Source: Alistipes sp. (GTDB lineage: Bacteria; Bacteroidota; Bacteroidia; Bacteroidales; Rikenellaceae). From it: 31,533 nucleotides of DNA. The notes below the pieces were generated by a model. That model worked only from the letters and a program-made list of their open reading frames with translations, did no database searches and was not told the origin of the DNA. The stretch is from NCBI GenBank assembly GCA_020026435.1, contig JAHHQK010000024.1, forward strand, positions 1-31,533, written 5' to 3'. This document shows positions 23,606 through 30,143 of the stretch, piece after piece; the first letter of the stretch is position 1, and the number at the start of each line of letters is the position of its first letter. Position numbers and translations under genes: made by a program.

Positions 23606-24202
23606 ATGTTGCTTAAAGATAAACTGGCCTCTTGCAGACTGTTGCTGGCCTCCCAGTCGCCGCGTCGCAGGGAACTGATCTCGGGATGCGGCCTGCCCTT
23701 CGAGTTGGCCCCGAAATACGAATGTGAGGAGAAATATCCGTCGGATCTTCCCGCGGGGGAGGTGGCACTCTACCTCTCGCGTCTCAAGAGCGAGGCTTAT
23801 CCCTTCGCTTTGGCCGATCGGGAGATCCTGCTTACGGCCGATACGACGGTGATCCTCGGCGATCGCGTTTTGGGTAAGCCCCACAGCCGCGAGGAGGCCG
23901 TGGAGATGCTCCGAAGCCTCTCGGGCCGTAGCCATTCGGTGGTGACGGGTGTCACGCTCCGCACGGCGTCCCGGATGGAATCGTTTGCGGTCGAGAGCCG
24001 CGTGAGGTTCCGCGAACTGACCTCGGAAGAGGTGGATTACTACATCGATAACTTCCGTCCCTACGACAAGGCGGGTGCTTACGGCATCCAGGAATGGATC
24101 GGCTATGCCGCCATCGAACGCATCGAAGGATCGTTCTACAACGTCATGGGACTCCCCATTCAGAAATTATATACCGAACTTAATAAATTCTTGAATTCAT
24201 GA
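23606..24202 (+). CDS. maf: Maf-family nucleotide pyrophosphatase
   Basis: A 198-residue protein of the Maf/HAM1-like family, which hydrolyses non-canonical or pyrimidine nucleoside triphosphates to monophosphates. The N-terminal LLASQSPRRREL (13-24) phosphate-binding stretch is intact, as are LTADTTVIL, KPHSREEAVEMLRSLSGRSH, and YDKAGAYGIQ (catalytic region). Length is typical. The stop codon overlaps the start of the S46 peptidase gene (ATGA at 24199-24202), so the peptidase is likely translated in part by coupling. TTP/UTP versus other substrate preference cannot be told from these motifs with confidence. Confidence 0.93.
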   Translation: MLLKDKLASCRLLLASQSPRRRELISGCGLPFELAPKYECEEKYPSDLPAGEVALYLSRLKSEAYPFALADREILLTADTTVILGDRVLGKPHSREEAVEMLRSLSGRSHSVVTGVTLRTASRMESFAVESRVRFRELTSEEVDYYIDNFRPYDKAGAYGIQEWIGYAAIERIEGSFYNVMGLPIQKLYTELNKFLNS

Positions 24203-26178
24203 AAAGGATCTTCGTAACCCTGATGACCCTGCTGCTCTCGCTGCCCGTGTGGGCCGACGAGGGAATGTGGCTCCCGAGTCTGATCGGCGAGCGTATCGGC
24301 GATATGCAGAAGAAAGGCTTCCGCCTGACGGCCGATGACATTTATTCGATCAACCAAGCCTCGATGAAGGATGCCGTGGTACTCTTCGACGGAGGATGCA
24401 CCGGCGAGTTGGTCTCGGCCGAGGGATTGCTGCTGACCAACCACCACTGCGGTTACGGTGCGATCCAGTCCCACTCGACCGTCGAGCATGACTACCTGAC
24501 CCACGGATTCTGGGCCCGTACCCATGCCGAGGAGCTGCCCAACAAGGACCTTTCGGTGTGTTTCCTGGTGCGTATGGAGGACATCACCGAGCGTTTGGCT
24601 GCGGGCGAGGATCGCGAGGAGATCATCCGTGCCGCCTGCGAGGAGGGCGTGGGCTATCATGCCGCCATCGAGCAGATGTACTACGGCAACCAGCAGTTCC
24701 TGTTCGTCTACGAGCAGTTCGACGACGTGCGCCTGGTGGGTACGCCCCCCTCGTCGATCGGCAAGTTCGGCGGCGACACCGACAACTGGATCTGGCCGCG
24801 CCACACGGGCGACTTCTCGGTGTTCCGCATCTACGCCTCGAAGGACAACAAACCCGCGGCATACAGCCCCGACAATGTGCCCTACCGTCCCAAACGCTTC
24901 CTCCCGATCTCGACCCGCGGTGTGCGTGAGGGCGATTTCACGATGATCTACGGATTCCCGGGCAACACCCAGGAGTATATCCTCTCGGATGCCATCTCCT
25001 ACATCGCCGAGCGTTCCGATCCGGCCAAGATCGCCATCCGCACGGGCCGTCTCGACATCATGGCCCGCGCCCAGGCTTCGGATCCCGCCCTGCGCATCCA
25101 CTATGCCGCCAAGCATGCCTCGGTGGCCAACGCCTGGAAGAAATGGCAGGGCGAGGTGCTGGGCATCACGCGCCGCAAGACCGTCTCCTCGAAGCGCATC
25201 TACGAGCAGCAGTTCGGCGCCTGGGCGCAGTCGCATCCTGAGTACAGCACGATCCTCGCCGACCTCAGAGGCGAGTACAGCCGTATCATGGACGCATACT
25301 TTGCCCGTGAGATCATCTTCGAGACCCTCGCCTCGCTGCCCTACTCCTACTCGGAGGAGGAGCGCGCAGAGGATTGCTTCTCGCACCGCGAGCCAACCGA
25401 GCGCGAGTTGTTCCACTACCTGTTTGCGGAGTACGACAAGCGTTGTCCGCAGGATTACCGCGTGGAGGCATTCACCGAGGGTGTGGGCGAGTGTGGATCC
25501 ACGGATGCCTATGCCGACAAGGTGTTCGACGAACTGTGGACCAGGAGCGACACCCTCTCGTCGCGCAAACTGCTTGCGAGCGTCAAGGAGCGTCTGGGAG
25601 CCATTGTCGATAGCCTGGGTACGAAGTCGTTGCGCAATCTCAACAGCAAGCGTCTGAACGAGCTTTACACCATATATATAAAGGGTCTGCGCGAGTGGGA
25701 CGATGCCCGCGCCTTCTACCCCGATGCCAACCTCACGCTGCGTGTGGCCTATGGTTCGATCCGCGGATATGAGTATGCCGACGGCGAGTATCACATCCCG
25801 CAGACCACCCTGGAGGGCATCATGGCCAAGGACAACCAGGAGGTCTACGACTACAACATCCCGCAGGCCCTGCGCGACGTCCATGCCCGCAAGGACTACG
25901 GACGTTGGGGCAGCCGCGTGAACGGCAAGCTCACCGTTCCGGTCTGCTTCCTGGCCACGAACCACACGACGGGCGGAAACTCTGGATCGCCGGTGATCAA
26001 CGGCAACGGCGAGCTGGTGGGCATCAACTTCGACCGCACGTGGCGTTCGACGATGAGCGACATCGAGTTCGATCCCTCGATCTGCCGTAATATCGCCGTC
26101 GATATCCGCTATGTGCTGATGGTGATCGACCGCATCGGCAATGCTTCCTATCTGATCGACGAGATGGAGTTGAGATAG
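24199..26178 (+). CDS. S46-family dipeptidyl-peptidase, DPP11-like (acidic P1 preference)
   Basis: A secreted serine exopeptidase of family S46, which releases dipeptides from peptides in the periplasm. Residues 1-19 are a signal peptide (MKRIFVTLMTLLLSLPVWA). Mature protein features: DEGMWLP start, TNHHCGYGAIQ with the catalytic His (82/83), DNWIWPRHTGDFSVFR with the Asp region, and Ser595 in GGNSGSP. Eighteen residues after the serine, Arg613 (INFDRTW) falls where P. gingivalis DPP11 has Arg673 and DPP7 has Gly, so cleavage after Asp/Glu is predicted. At 659 residues it is somewhat shorter than the roughly 710-720 usual for the family; no gap is obvious by eye. It overlaps maf by 4 bases and is closed by a strong terminator. 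Confidence 0.93.
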   Translation: MKRIFVTLMTLLLSLPVWADEGMWLPSLIGERIGDMQKKGFRLTADDIYSINQASMKDAVVLFDGGCTGELVSAEGLLLTNHHCGYGAIQSHSTVEHDYLTHGFWARTHAEELPNKDLSVCFLVRMEDITERLAAGEDREEIIRAACEEGVGYHAAIEQMYYGNQQFLFVYEQFDDVRLVGTPPSSIGKFGGDTDNWIWPRHTGDFSVFRIYASKDNKPAAYSPDNVPYRPKRFLPISTRGVREGDFTMIYGFPGNTQEYILSDAISYIAERSDPAKIAIRTGRLDIMARAQASDPALRIHYAAKHASVANAWKKWQGEVLGITRRKTVSSKRIYEQQFGAWAQSHPEYSTILADLRGEYSRIMDAYFAREIIFETLASLPYSYSEEERAEDCFSHREPTERELFHYLFAEYDKRCPQDYRVEAFTEGVGECGSTDAYADKVFDELWTRSDTLSSRKLLASVKERLGAIVDSLGTKSLRNLNSKRLNELYTIYIKGLREWDDARAFYPDANLTLRVAYGSIRGYEYADGEYHIPQTTLEGIMAKDNQEVYDYNIPQALRDVHARKDYGRWGSRVNGKLTVPVCFLATNHTTGGNSGSPVINGNGELVGINFDRTWRSTMSDIEFDPSICRNIAVDIRYVLMVIDRIGNASYLIDEMELR

Positions 26179-26210
26179 GCTTGCCGATTCTTCCCGATTT
26201 TGAAATACGG

Positions 26211-26252
26211 ACCGGCCGGGTGACAGGATGTGTCGCCCGGCCGGTTTTTTTT
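26211..26252 (+). terminator. Intrinsic terminator after the S46 peptidase gene
   Basis: ACCGGCCGGG (26211-26220) pairs with CCCGGCCGGT (26236-26245), with a further inner GACA/TGTC pair, followed by a run of eight T. It ends the maf-peptidase transcript. Confidence 0.92.
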
Positions 26253-26509
26253 GTGGAACGGGTGGAGGCGGAGGTGTGCGGTTGGGGAATCTTCGGTGGG
26301 GGCTTTCGGTGCGGGGCGAGGACTTGGGACGGAGTTTGATTGGAGGAGGTGTGGTGTTCGGGGATGTGGAGTCTGTTTGTGGGGCGATTCCCGCGGAGGC
26401 GGAGGGCATCGGGCGGAAGGCCGAACGGGGCTTTTGAGGGGATGGAAAAGGCTTCGGATCGGAAATTTGGAGGTGATTTGTAAAAAAACAGAGAATATAG
26501 CCCGAAAAA
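26253..26509. other. G-rich gene-free tract upstream of the tRNA gene
   Basis: About 200 bases with many G-runs on the plus strand (26255-26450), then an AT-rich segment leading to the tRNA promoter. Open frames here are short and of low information content. Its composition resembles the G-rich tract at 2150-2620. Confidence 0.5.
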
Positions 26510-26541
26510 TTTGGTGGATTAAAATATAAGAATTACATTTG
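26510..26541 (+). promoter_or_regulatory. Promoter of the tRNA-Leu gene
   Basis: TTTG (26510-26513), 20 bases, then a perfect TACATTTG (26534-26541). This is the best match in the window to the two-part Bacteroidota promoter and supports the use of the same box at other genes. Confidence 0.85.
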
Positions 26542-26569
26542 CACACTCGAAAACCGAAAGGCATAAAAA

Positions 26570-26655
26570 GCCCAGGTGGTGAAATTGGTAGACACGCTAC
26601 TTTGAGGGGGTAGTGAACAATTACGTTCGTGCAAGTTCGAGTCTTGTCCTGGGCA
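26570..26655 (+). tRNA. tRNA-Leu (anticodon GAG)
   Basis: An 86-base cloverleaf. The acceptor stem GCCCAGG (26570-26576) pairs with CCTGGGC (26648-26654), with discriminator A at 26655. The D arm has GTG...CAC around AAATTGGTAGA; the anticodon stem CTACT/GGTAG encloses the loop TTGAGGG with anticodon GAG. A long variable arm (GAAC/GTTC), as in class II leucine tRNAs, is followed by the T arm GCAAG/CTTGT with loop TTCGAGT. The 3' CCA is not encoded. It reads CUC and CUU codons. Its own promoter and terminator flank it. Confidence 0.96.
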
Positions 26656-26660
26656 CGAAG

Positions 26661-26698
26661 AAACGGCTTGGAAGAAATTCCGAGCCGTTTTTGTTTTT
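26661..26698 (+). terminator. Terminator of the tRNA-Leu gene
   Basis: ACGGCT-T-GGAA (26663-26673) pairs with TTCC-G-AGCCGT (26678-26688), with a T-G wobble and a GAAA loop, followed by TTTTTGTTTTTG. Clear rho-independent terminator 6 bases after the tRNA end. Confidence 0.9.
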
Positions 26699-26776
26699 GT
26701 ATCTCTCCGCTGTCTTTTTTTTGTATCCTTCCGCGGTCGCGAGGCGTTCCGCTATGCTGCCTGCACATTTTTATGG

Positions 26777-26885
26777 CGGAAAATCCTTATCGGAAAAGCC
26801 GTGGTGGAAAATCCGTAGCGGGAATCTGAGTCGGAAATCTATGGTGAAAAATTCGTGGCGGAAAATCCTATATCAGGAAAATCGG
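26777..26885. repeat. Degenerate 14-bp tandem repeat, about eight units
   Basis: Units are like CGGAAAATCCGTGG, starting at 26777, 26791, 26805, 26819, 26831, 26845, 26859 and 26874. Most are 14 bases apart, with two shorter or longer steps (12 and 15) and several substitutions. The period is not a multiple of three, and there are no spacers, so it is neither a coding repeat nor a CRISPR. Confidence 0.65.
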
Positions 26886-27286
26886 CCCTCATTGCCGCAT
26901 ACTTCCTTTTGTCGTAAATCCTCCTCCGGGGATTCTCCTCTGCCGTAAGTCTTCTGTCCTTACCGCAAATTGCCTCCCCTGCTTGTGCCCTTCAACTCTG
27001 CGGCGGAGCGTTTTTCGACTTTGTGGGATGTGGGGCTTTCCGCTGAAAGGTCTCGCCTGCGGTGTCGGATGCCGTTTCTGCTTTTGCTCCCGCAAAGCGG
27101 TCTTGTCGGAGGGGAACGCTCTACCCTGCGAACCGCTCACGGGTGTTCTTGATTGCGGCCGGGCTGCCAGCTACGCTTTTCGCGATCGGGAGGCCGGATC
27201 TGTCGGGTGCGAGCGGATGTCCGCATCGGCACGGGCGGAGGTGTGTTGCGGCCTTTACTGGCGTATATGAATGAAGATGATATTGT

Positions 27287-27328
27287 TATTACAACGGGCA
27301 GCCCGACAAAGGGGTGCCCGTTGTAATA
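27287..27328. repeat. Strong inverted repeat (14-bp stem plus 3-bp inner stem)
   Basis: TATTACAACGGGCA (27287-27300) is exactly complementary to TGCCCGTTGTAATA (27315-27328); inside, after one G-G mismatch, CCC (27302-27304) pairs with GGG (27311-27313). No T-run follows on either strand, so it is not an ordinary terminator. Confidence 0.75.
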
Positions 27329-27485
27329 TGGGAATATGTGGGGTCATTCGTCCGAATGCCAGGTGCGGGGATTCCCTCCATTTAGGGAGTGACATCCGAA
27401 AAACCGGGAAAAATACCCGAAAATGCACCTTCACCGATTGCTCCGACTTCCAGCACTTTCGGCTACCGCCCCATTTCCGGTCGTC

Positions 27486-28187
27486 TTATAATTTCAGCAC
27501 GAATTTGGCCTGCACGCTGTACTCCAGCTTCAGATTCTTGAACTCCAGGGCAGGTTCGTCCTCTGTGGCCTCCTCCACGGCTCCGTCGGCATAGGCCTTG
27601 GCGCGCGATACGGCCATGTTGTTGTAGAAACGCGGGGTGACGTCGTAGTTCGAGTCATAGATGTAGAAACACGGGCCGATTTTCTGACCGATGGCCTCGG
27701 CCAGTTGTGTGGCGCATTCCCGGGCGTTGATGATCGCCTCGCGGCGCACCTCGCTCTTGAGCTGCTCGATGTCGGAGTGTCCGACCTTGAGGATCGACAC
27801 ATTGGAGATATCCAGATCGTTGAGCGCCTGCCATACGCGCGTGACATCGGCGGCGGAGTTCAGGCGGAGCTGGTATTTGGCCGTGGCCACCGAGGTCTTT
27901 TTCTTGAAGAACTCGCTCGACAGATTGGCGAAGGTCAGTTGTTTCTCGACATCGACCCCCAGTCGCTTGAGCGTCGATACCATCTCCTTCTGCTGCTGCT
28001 CGACGGTGATCTTGCCCTTCGAGTCGCGCTCGTTGATGACGATCATCAGATCGAATTCGTTGGGTGTGATCATCCGCTCGGCGCGTCCGTTGACCTGGAC
28101 GTTCGGCTGAAACTCTTCATTGTTGTTTTGGGCCGCGAGCGAAAGGGTCATCGTCAGGGCGGCAAACATAAAAATCAATCGTTTCAT
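27486..28187 (-). CDS. SIMPL-domain (DUF541) periplasmic protein
   Basis: A 233-residue exported protein. Residues 1-19 form a signal peptide (MKRLIFMFAALTMTLSLAA). The rest is a SIMPL/DUF541 domain: NVQVNGRAERMITPNEFDLMI, an internal pseudo-symmetric repeat with IINARECATQLAEAIGQKIG and a closing YSVQAKFVLKL strand. Relatives include E. coli YggE and proteins of unknown role linked to oxidative stress; the function of this one is not known. The longer frame open to 28457 would add 90 residues of non-signal sequence through an AT-rich promoter-like region, so the ATG at 28187 is chosen. It is divergent from cdd across 287 bases. Confidence 0.87.
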   Translation of the reverse strand: MKRLIFMFAALTMTLSLAAQNNNEEFQPNVQVNGRAERMITPNEFDLMIVINERDSKGKITVEQQQKEMVSTLKRLGVDVEKQLTFANLSSEFFKKKTSVATAKYQLRLNSAADVTRVWQALNDLDISNVSILKVGHSDIEQLKSEVRREAIINARECATQLAEAIGQKIGPCFYIYDSNYDVTPRFYNNMAVSRAKAYADGAVEEATEDEPALEFKNLKLEYSVQAKFVLKL

Positions 28188-28441
28188 ATCTTTTTGTTTT
28201 TTAGGGATAACCGTACAAATTAAACGCCAATAACGTAAAATTAGTATTCTTTTTCGGATTTTTTGAATTTCGATCCGTATTTTTGCACCCGATTCCGAAG
28301 CGTGGGCATTTCGGGGCGAAGATCTGCCGAAAAGTAAAAGATTCCGCCCCTTTTGGAATAGATTTTGGATAATGTAAAGCGGCGTATCTGCTTGATTGTG
28401 AAAAAAAGCGAACAGGCACGGTCGGTTTTTGAAAATTTTAC

Positions 28442-28449
28442 TATCTTTG
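28442..28449 (+). promoter_or_regulatory. Promoter -7 box (TATCTTTG) for cdd
   Basis: A perfect TAnnTTTG element 25 bases before the ATG at 28475, predicting a leader of about 19 bases. No good -33 box. The spacer 28188-28441 also carries a near-match TTAATTTG on the minus strand (28223-28216) that could serve the SIMPL gene. Confidence 0.7.
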
Positions 28450-28474
28450 TAGTTCACACCTCAGAAAAGGAGTT

Positions 28475-28930
28475 ATGGAAAAGCAGTTAAGTTTCAAGTA
28501 CGAACATTGCGACCACCTTTCGGAACTTTCCGAGTCGGATCGCGAAGTGGTCGCCGAGGCCCGCAAGGCCACGGCCAAGGCCCATGCACCCTATTCCCAC
28601 TTCCACGTAGGAGCGGCTGCCCGCCTGCGTAGCGGCAAGATCCTTTCGGCCAGCAATTTCGAGAGCGAGGTCTACCCCGCCGGATTGTGCGCCGAGCGTT
28701 CTCTGCTCTTTTATCTGGAGGCCAACTATGCCGATGACCCGATCGAGGTCCTGGCCATCGCCTCCGATCCTGCGGAGCGCGAGTGCTACCCCTGCGGACA
28801 GTGCCGCCAGGTGCTGGTCGACGTCGAACGCCGCCAGGGAAGCCCCTTCCGGGTGATCATGAGCAGCCGGGATACGGCCACCATGGTCGATTCGGCCACC
28901 CTGCTGCTGCCCTTTACCTTTGTATTATAA
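28475..28930 (+). CDS. cdd: Cytidine deaminase
   Basis: A 151-residue enzyme converting cytidine and deoxycytidine to the uridine forms in pyrimidine salvage. The HAPYSHFHVGAA stretch (37-48) begins the domain, the catalytic Glu74 and first zinc ligand Cys72 lie in LCAERS (71-76), and the other zinc ligands Cys107 and Cys110 in PCGQCRQ. The size matches the small homotetrameric form. It has its own promoter and starts a likely three-gene plus-strand run with an RluA-type gene (20 bases away) and dtd (13 bases). Confidence 0.95.
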   Translation: MEKQLSFKYEHCDHLSELSESDREVVAEARKATAKAHAPYSHFHVGAAARLRSGKILSASNFESEVYPAGLCAERSLLFYLEANYADDPIEVLAIASDPAERECYPCGQCRQVLVDVERRQGSPFRVIMSSRDTATMVDSATLLLPFTFVL

Positions 28931-28950
28931 ACGATTGAGAACGATACAGG

Positions 28951-29637
28951 ATGTTTTCACCCGAAGATATACTCTATGAAGACAACCACCTGATGGTGGT
29001 CAACAAACACTGCGGCGATCTGGTGCAGCCCGATCCGTCGGGATGCTCCGCACTGGAGGATCAGATCAAGGCCTACATCAAGCAGCGCGATTCGAAACCC
29101 GGGGCGGTGTTTCTGGGTGTGGTTCACCGTATAGACCGTCCGGTGAGCGGTGCAGTGGTCTTTGCCAAGACCTCCAAGGCGTTGACCCGTCTGAACGAGA
29201 TGATCCGCGAGGGCCGCATCCACAAGACCTACTGGGCCCTGACCGAGGAGCGTCCCGAACCCGAATCGGGGGCGTTGACCCACTACATCGTGCGCGATGC
29301 GCGCACCAACCGCTCGCGTGCCTACAACGCCCCCAAGGGCGACTGCCGCGAGGCTCGGCTCAACTACAAGACCCTTGGTGCTTCGGTCCACTACACCCTG
29401 GTCGAGGTCGAACTGCTGACGGGACGCCACCACCAGATCCGCGCCCAGCTCTCGAAGATCGGATGCCCGATCCGCGGCGATCTGAAATACGGGGCCAAAC
29501 GCTCGAATCCCGACGGAGGCATCTCGCTGCATTCGCGTCGTGTGGAGTTTGAGCATCCGGTGCGCCGCGAACCCGTGGCCGTGACGGCTCCCGTGCCGAA
29601 GGGCGATAACCTCTGGGCTACATTCAAGGACTTCTAA
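28951..29637 (+). CDS. RluA-family pseudouridine synthase
   Basis: A 228-residue enzyme that changes uridine to pseudouridine in rRNA or tRNA. The catalytic Asp62 is in the VHRIDRPVSG motif (58-67), a variant of HRLDxxTSG, followed by KTYWALTE and the ITGRxHQIR-like LLTGRHHQIRAQLSKIGCPI motif (quoted in part). It has no N-terminal S4 domain, so it belongs to the short RluA/TruC-like group. The target position is not predictable from the sequence. It sits between cdd and dtd. Confidence 0.92.
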   Translation: MFSPEDILYEDNHLMVVNKHCGDLVQPDPSGCSALEDQIKAYIKQRDSKPGAVFLGVVHRIDRPVSGAVVFAKTSKALTRLNEMIREGRIHKTYWALTEERPEPESGALTHYIVRDARTNRSRAYNAPKGDCREARLNYKTLGASVHYTLVEVELLTGRHHQIRAQLSKIGCPIRGDLKYGAKRSNPDGGISLHSRRVEFEHPVRREPVAVTAPVPKGDNLWATFKDF

Positions 29638-29650
29638 CCTACACGGAATC

Positions 29651-30100
29651 ATGCGTATATTGATCCAACGGGTAACCCGTGCATCGGTTACCATCGACTC
29701 CGAAGTCAAATCCCGCATCGGTCACGGAATGCTGGTCCTGCTGGGTGTGGGCAAGGAAGATACCGACGAGGATATCGAATATCTGGCCGGCAAGCTGAGC
29801 CGATTGAGAATCTTCGACGACGAGGCCGGGGTGATGAACCTCGACATCAACCAGGTCGGGGGCGAGGTGCTGGTCGTGAGCCAGTTCACGCTGATGGCCT
29901 CCACGCGCAAGGGCAACCGCCCCTCCTATGTGAAGGCGGCGCCCGAAGCCGTCTCGAAACCCCTCTACGAGCGTTTTACGCGCCGTGTGGGCGAGTTGTT
30001 GGGCCGCGAGGTGCCGACCGGAGAGTTTGGCGCCGACATGAAGGTGGAGCTGGTGAACGACGGTCCGGTGACCATCTGGATCGACTCGAAGAACCGATAG
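29651..30100 (+). CDS. dtd: D-aminoacyl-tRNA deacylase
   Basis: DTD removes D-amino acids (and glycine) wrongly attached to tRNA, a proofreading enzyme with an RNA-based mechanism. The 149-residue protein shows the family start MRILIQRVTRASVTI, the SQFTL motif (77-81) and the C-terminal NDGPVT motif (136-141, the family's cross-subunit GlyPro), both needed for substrate binding. The length is typical. It starts 13 bases after the RluA-type gene and is 43 bases from the next gene. Confidence 0.96.
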   Translation: MRILIQRVTRASVTIDSEVKSRIGHGMLVLLGVGKEDTDEDIEYLAGKLSRLRIFDDEAGVMNLDINQVGGEVLVVSQFTLMASTRKGNRPSYVKAAPEAVSKPLYERFTRRVGELLGREVPTGEFGADMKVELVNDGPVTIWIDSKNR

Positions 30101-30143
30101 ACAAAAACAATGGAAGTTGAAAAACAAATCAAATTTTTAATAT

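Larger units (their letters stand above)
26699..27485. other. Gene-free region with short tandem repeats and an inverted repeat
   Basis: Nearly 800 bases without a convincing gene. Open frames on the plus strand up to 111 codons have unlikely compositions (Cys, Arg, Ser and Pro rich). It holds a 14-bp degenerate tandem repeat (26777-26885), a strong 14-bp inverted repeat (27287-27328), and small hairpins at 27345-27358 (CATTCG/CGAATG). Being next to a tRNA gene it may be a former insertion site. Confidence 0.55.

Noticed and set aside
24160..26409. 749-codon minus-strand frame opposite the S46 peptidase gene
   Set aside because: Long only because of GC-rich codon bias; composition unlike a real protein and the other strand has clear catalytic motifs.
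26636..26655. Duplicated tRNA 3' end marking an attachment site
   Set aside because: I searched by eye for a second copy of the tRNA-Leu 3' end in the window and saw none.
26777..26885. CRISPR array
   Set aside because: Units are only about 14 bases, degenerate and directly adjacent, without spacers, and no cas gene is present.
26613..26948. 111-codon plus-strand frame starting inside tRNA-Leu
   Set aside because: Starts within the tRNA and passes through its terminator and the 14-bp repeat; the repeat length is not a multiple of three, so it is not coding.
27486..28457. Longer frame for the SIMPL-domain protein
   Set aside because: The added 90 residues lack a signal peptide and lie in AT-rich intergenic DNA; starting at 28187 exposes a clean signal peptide.
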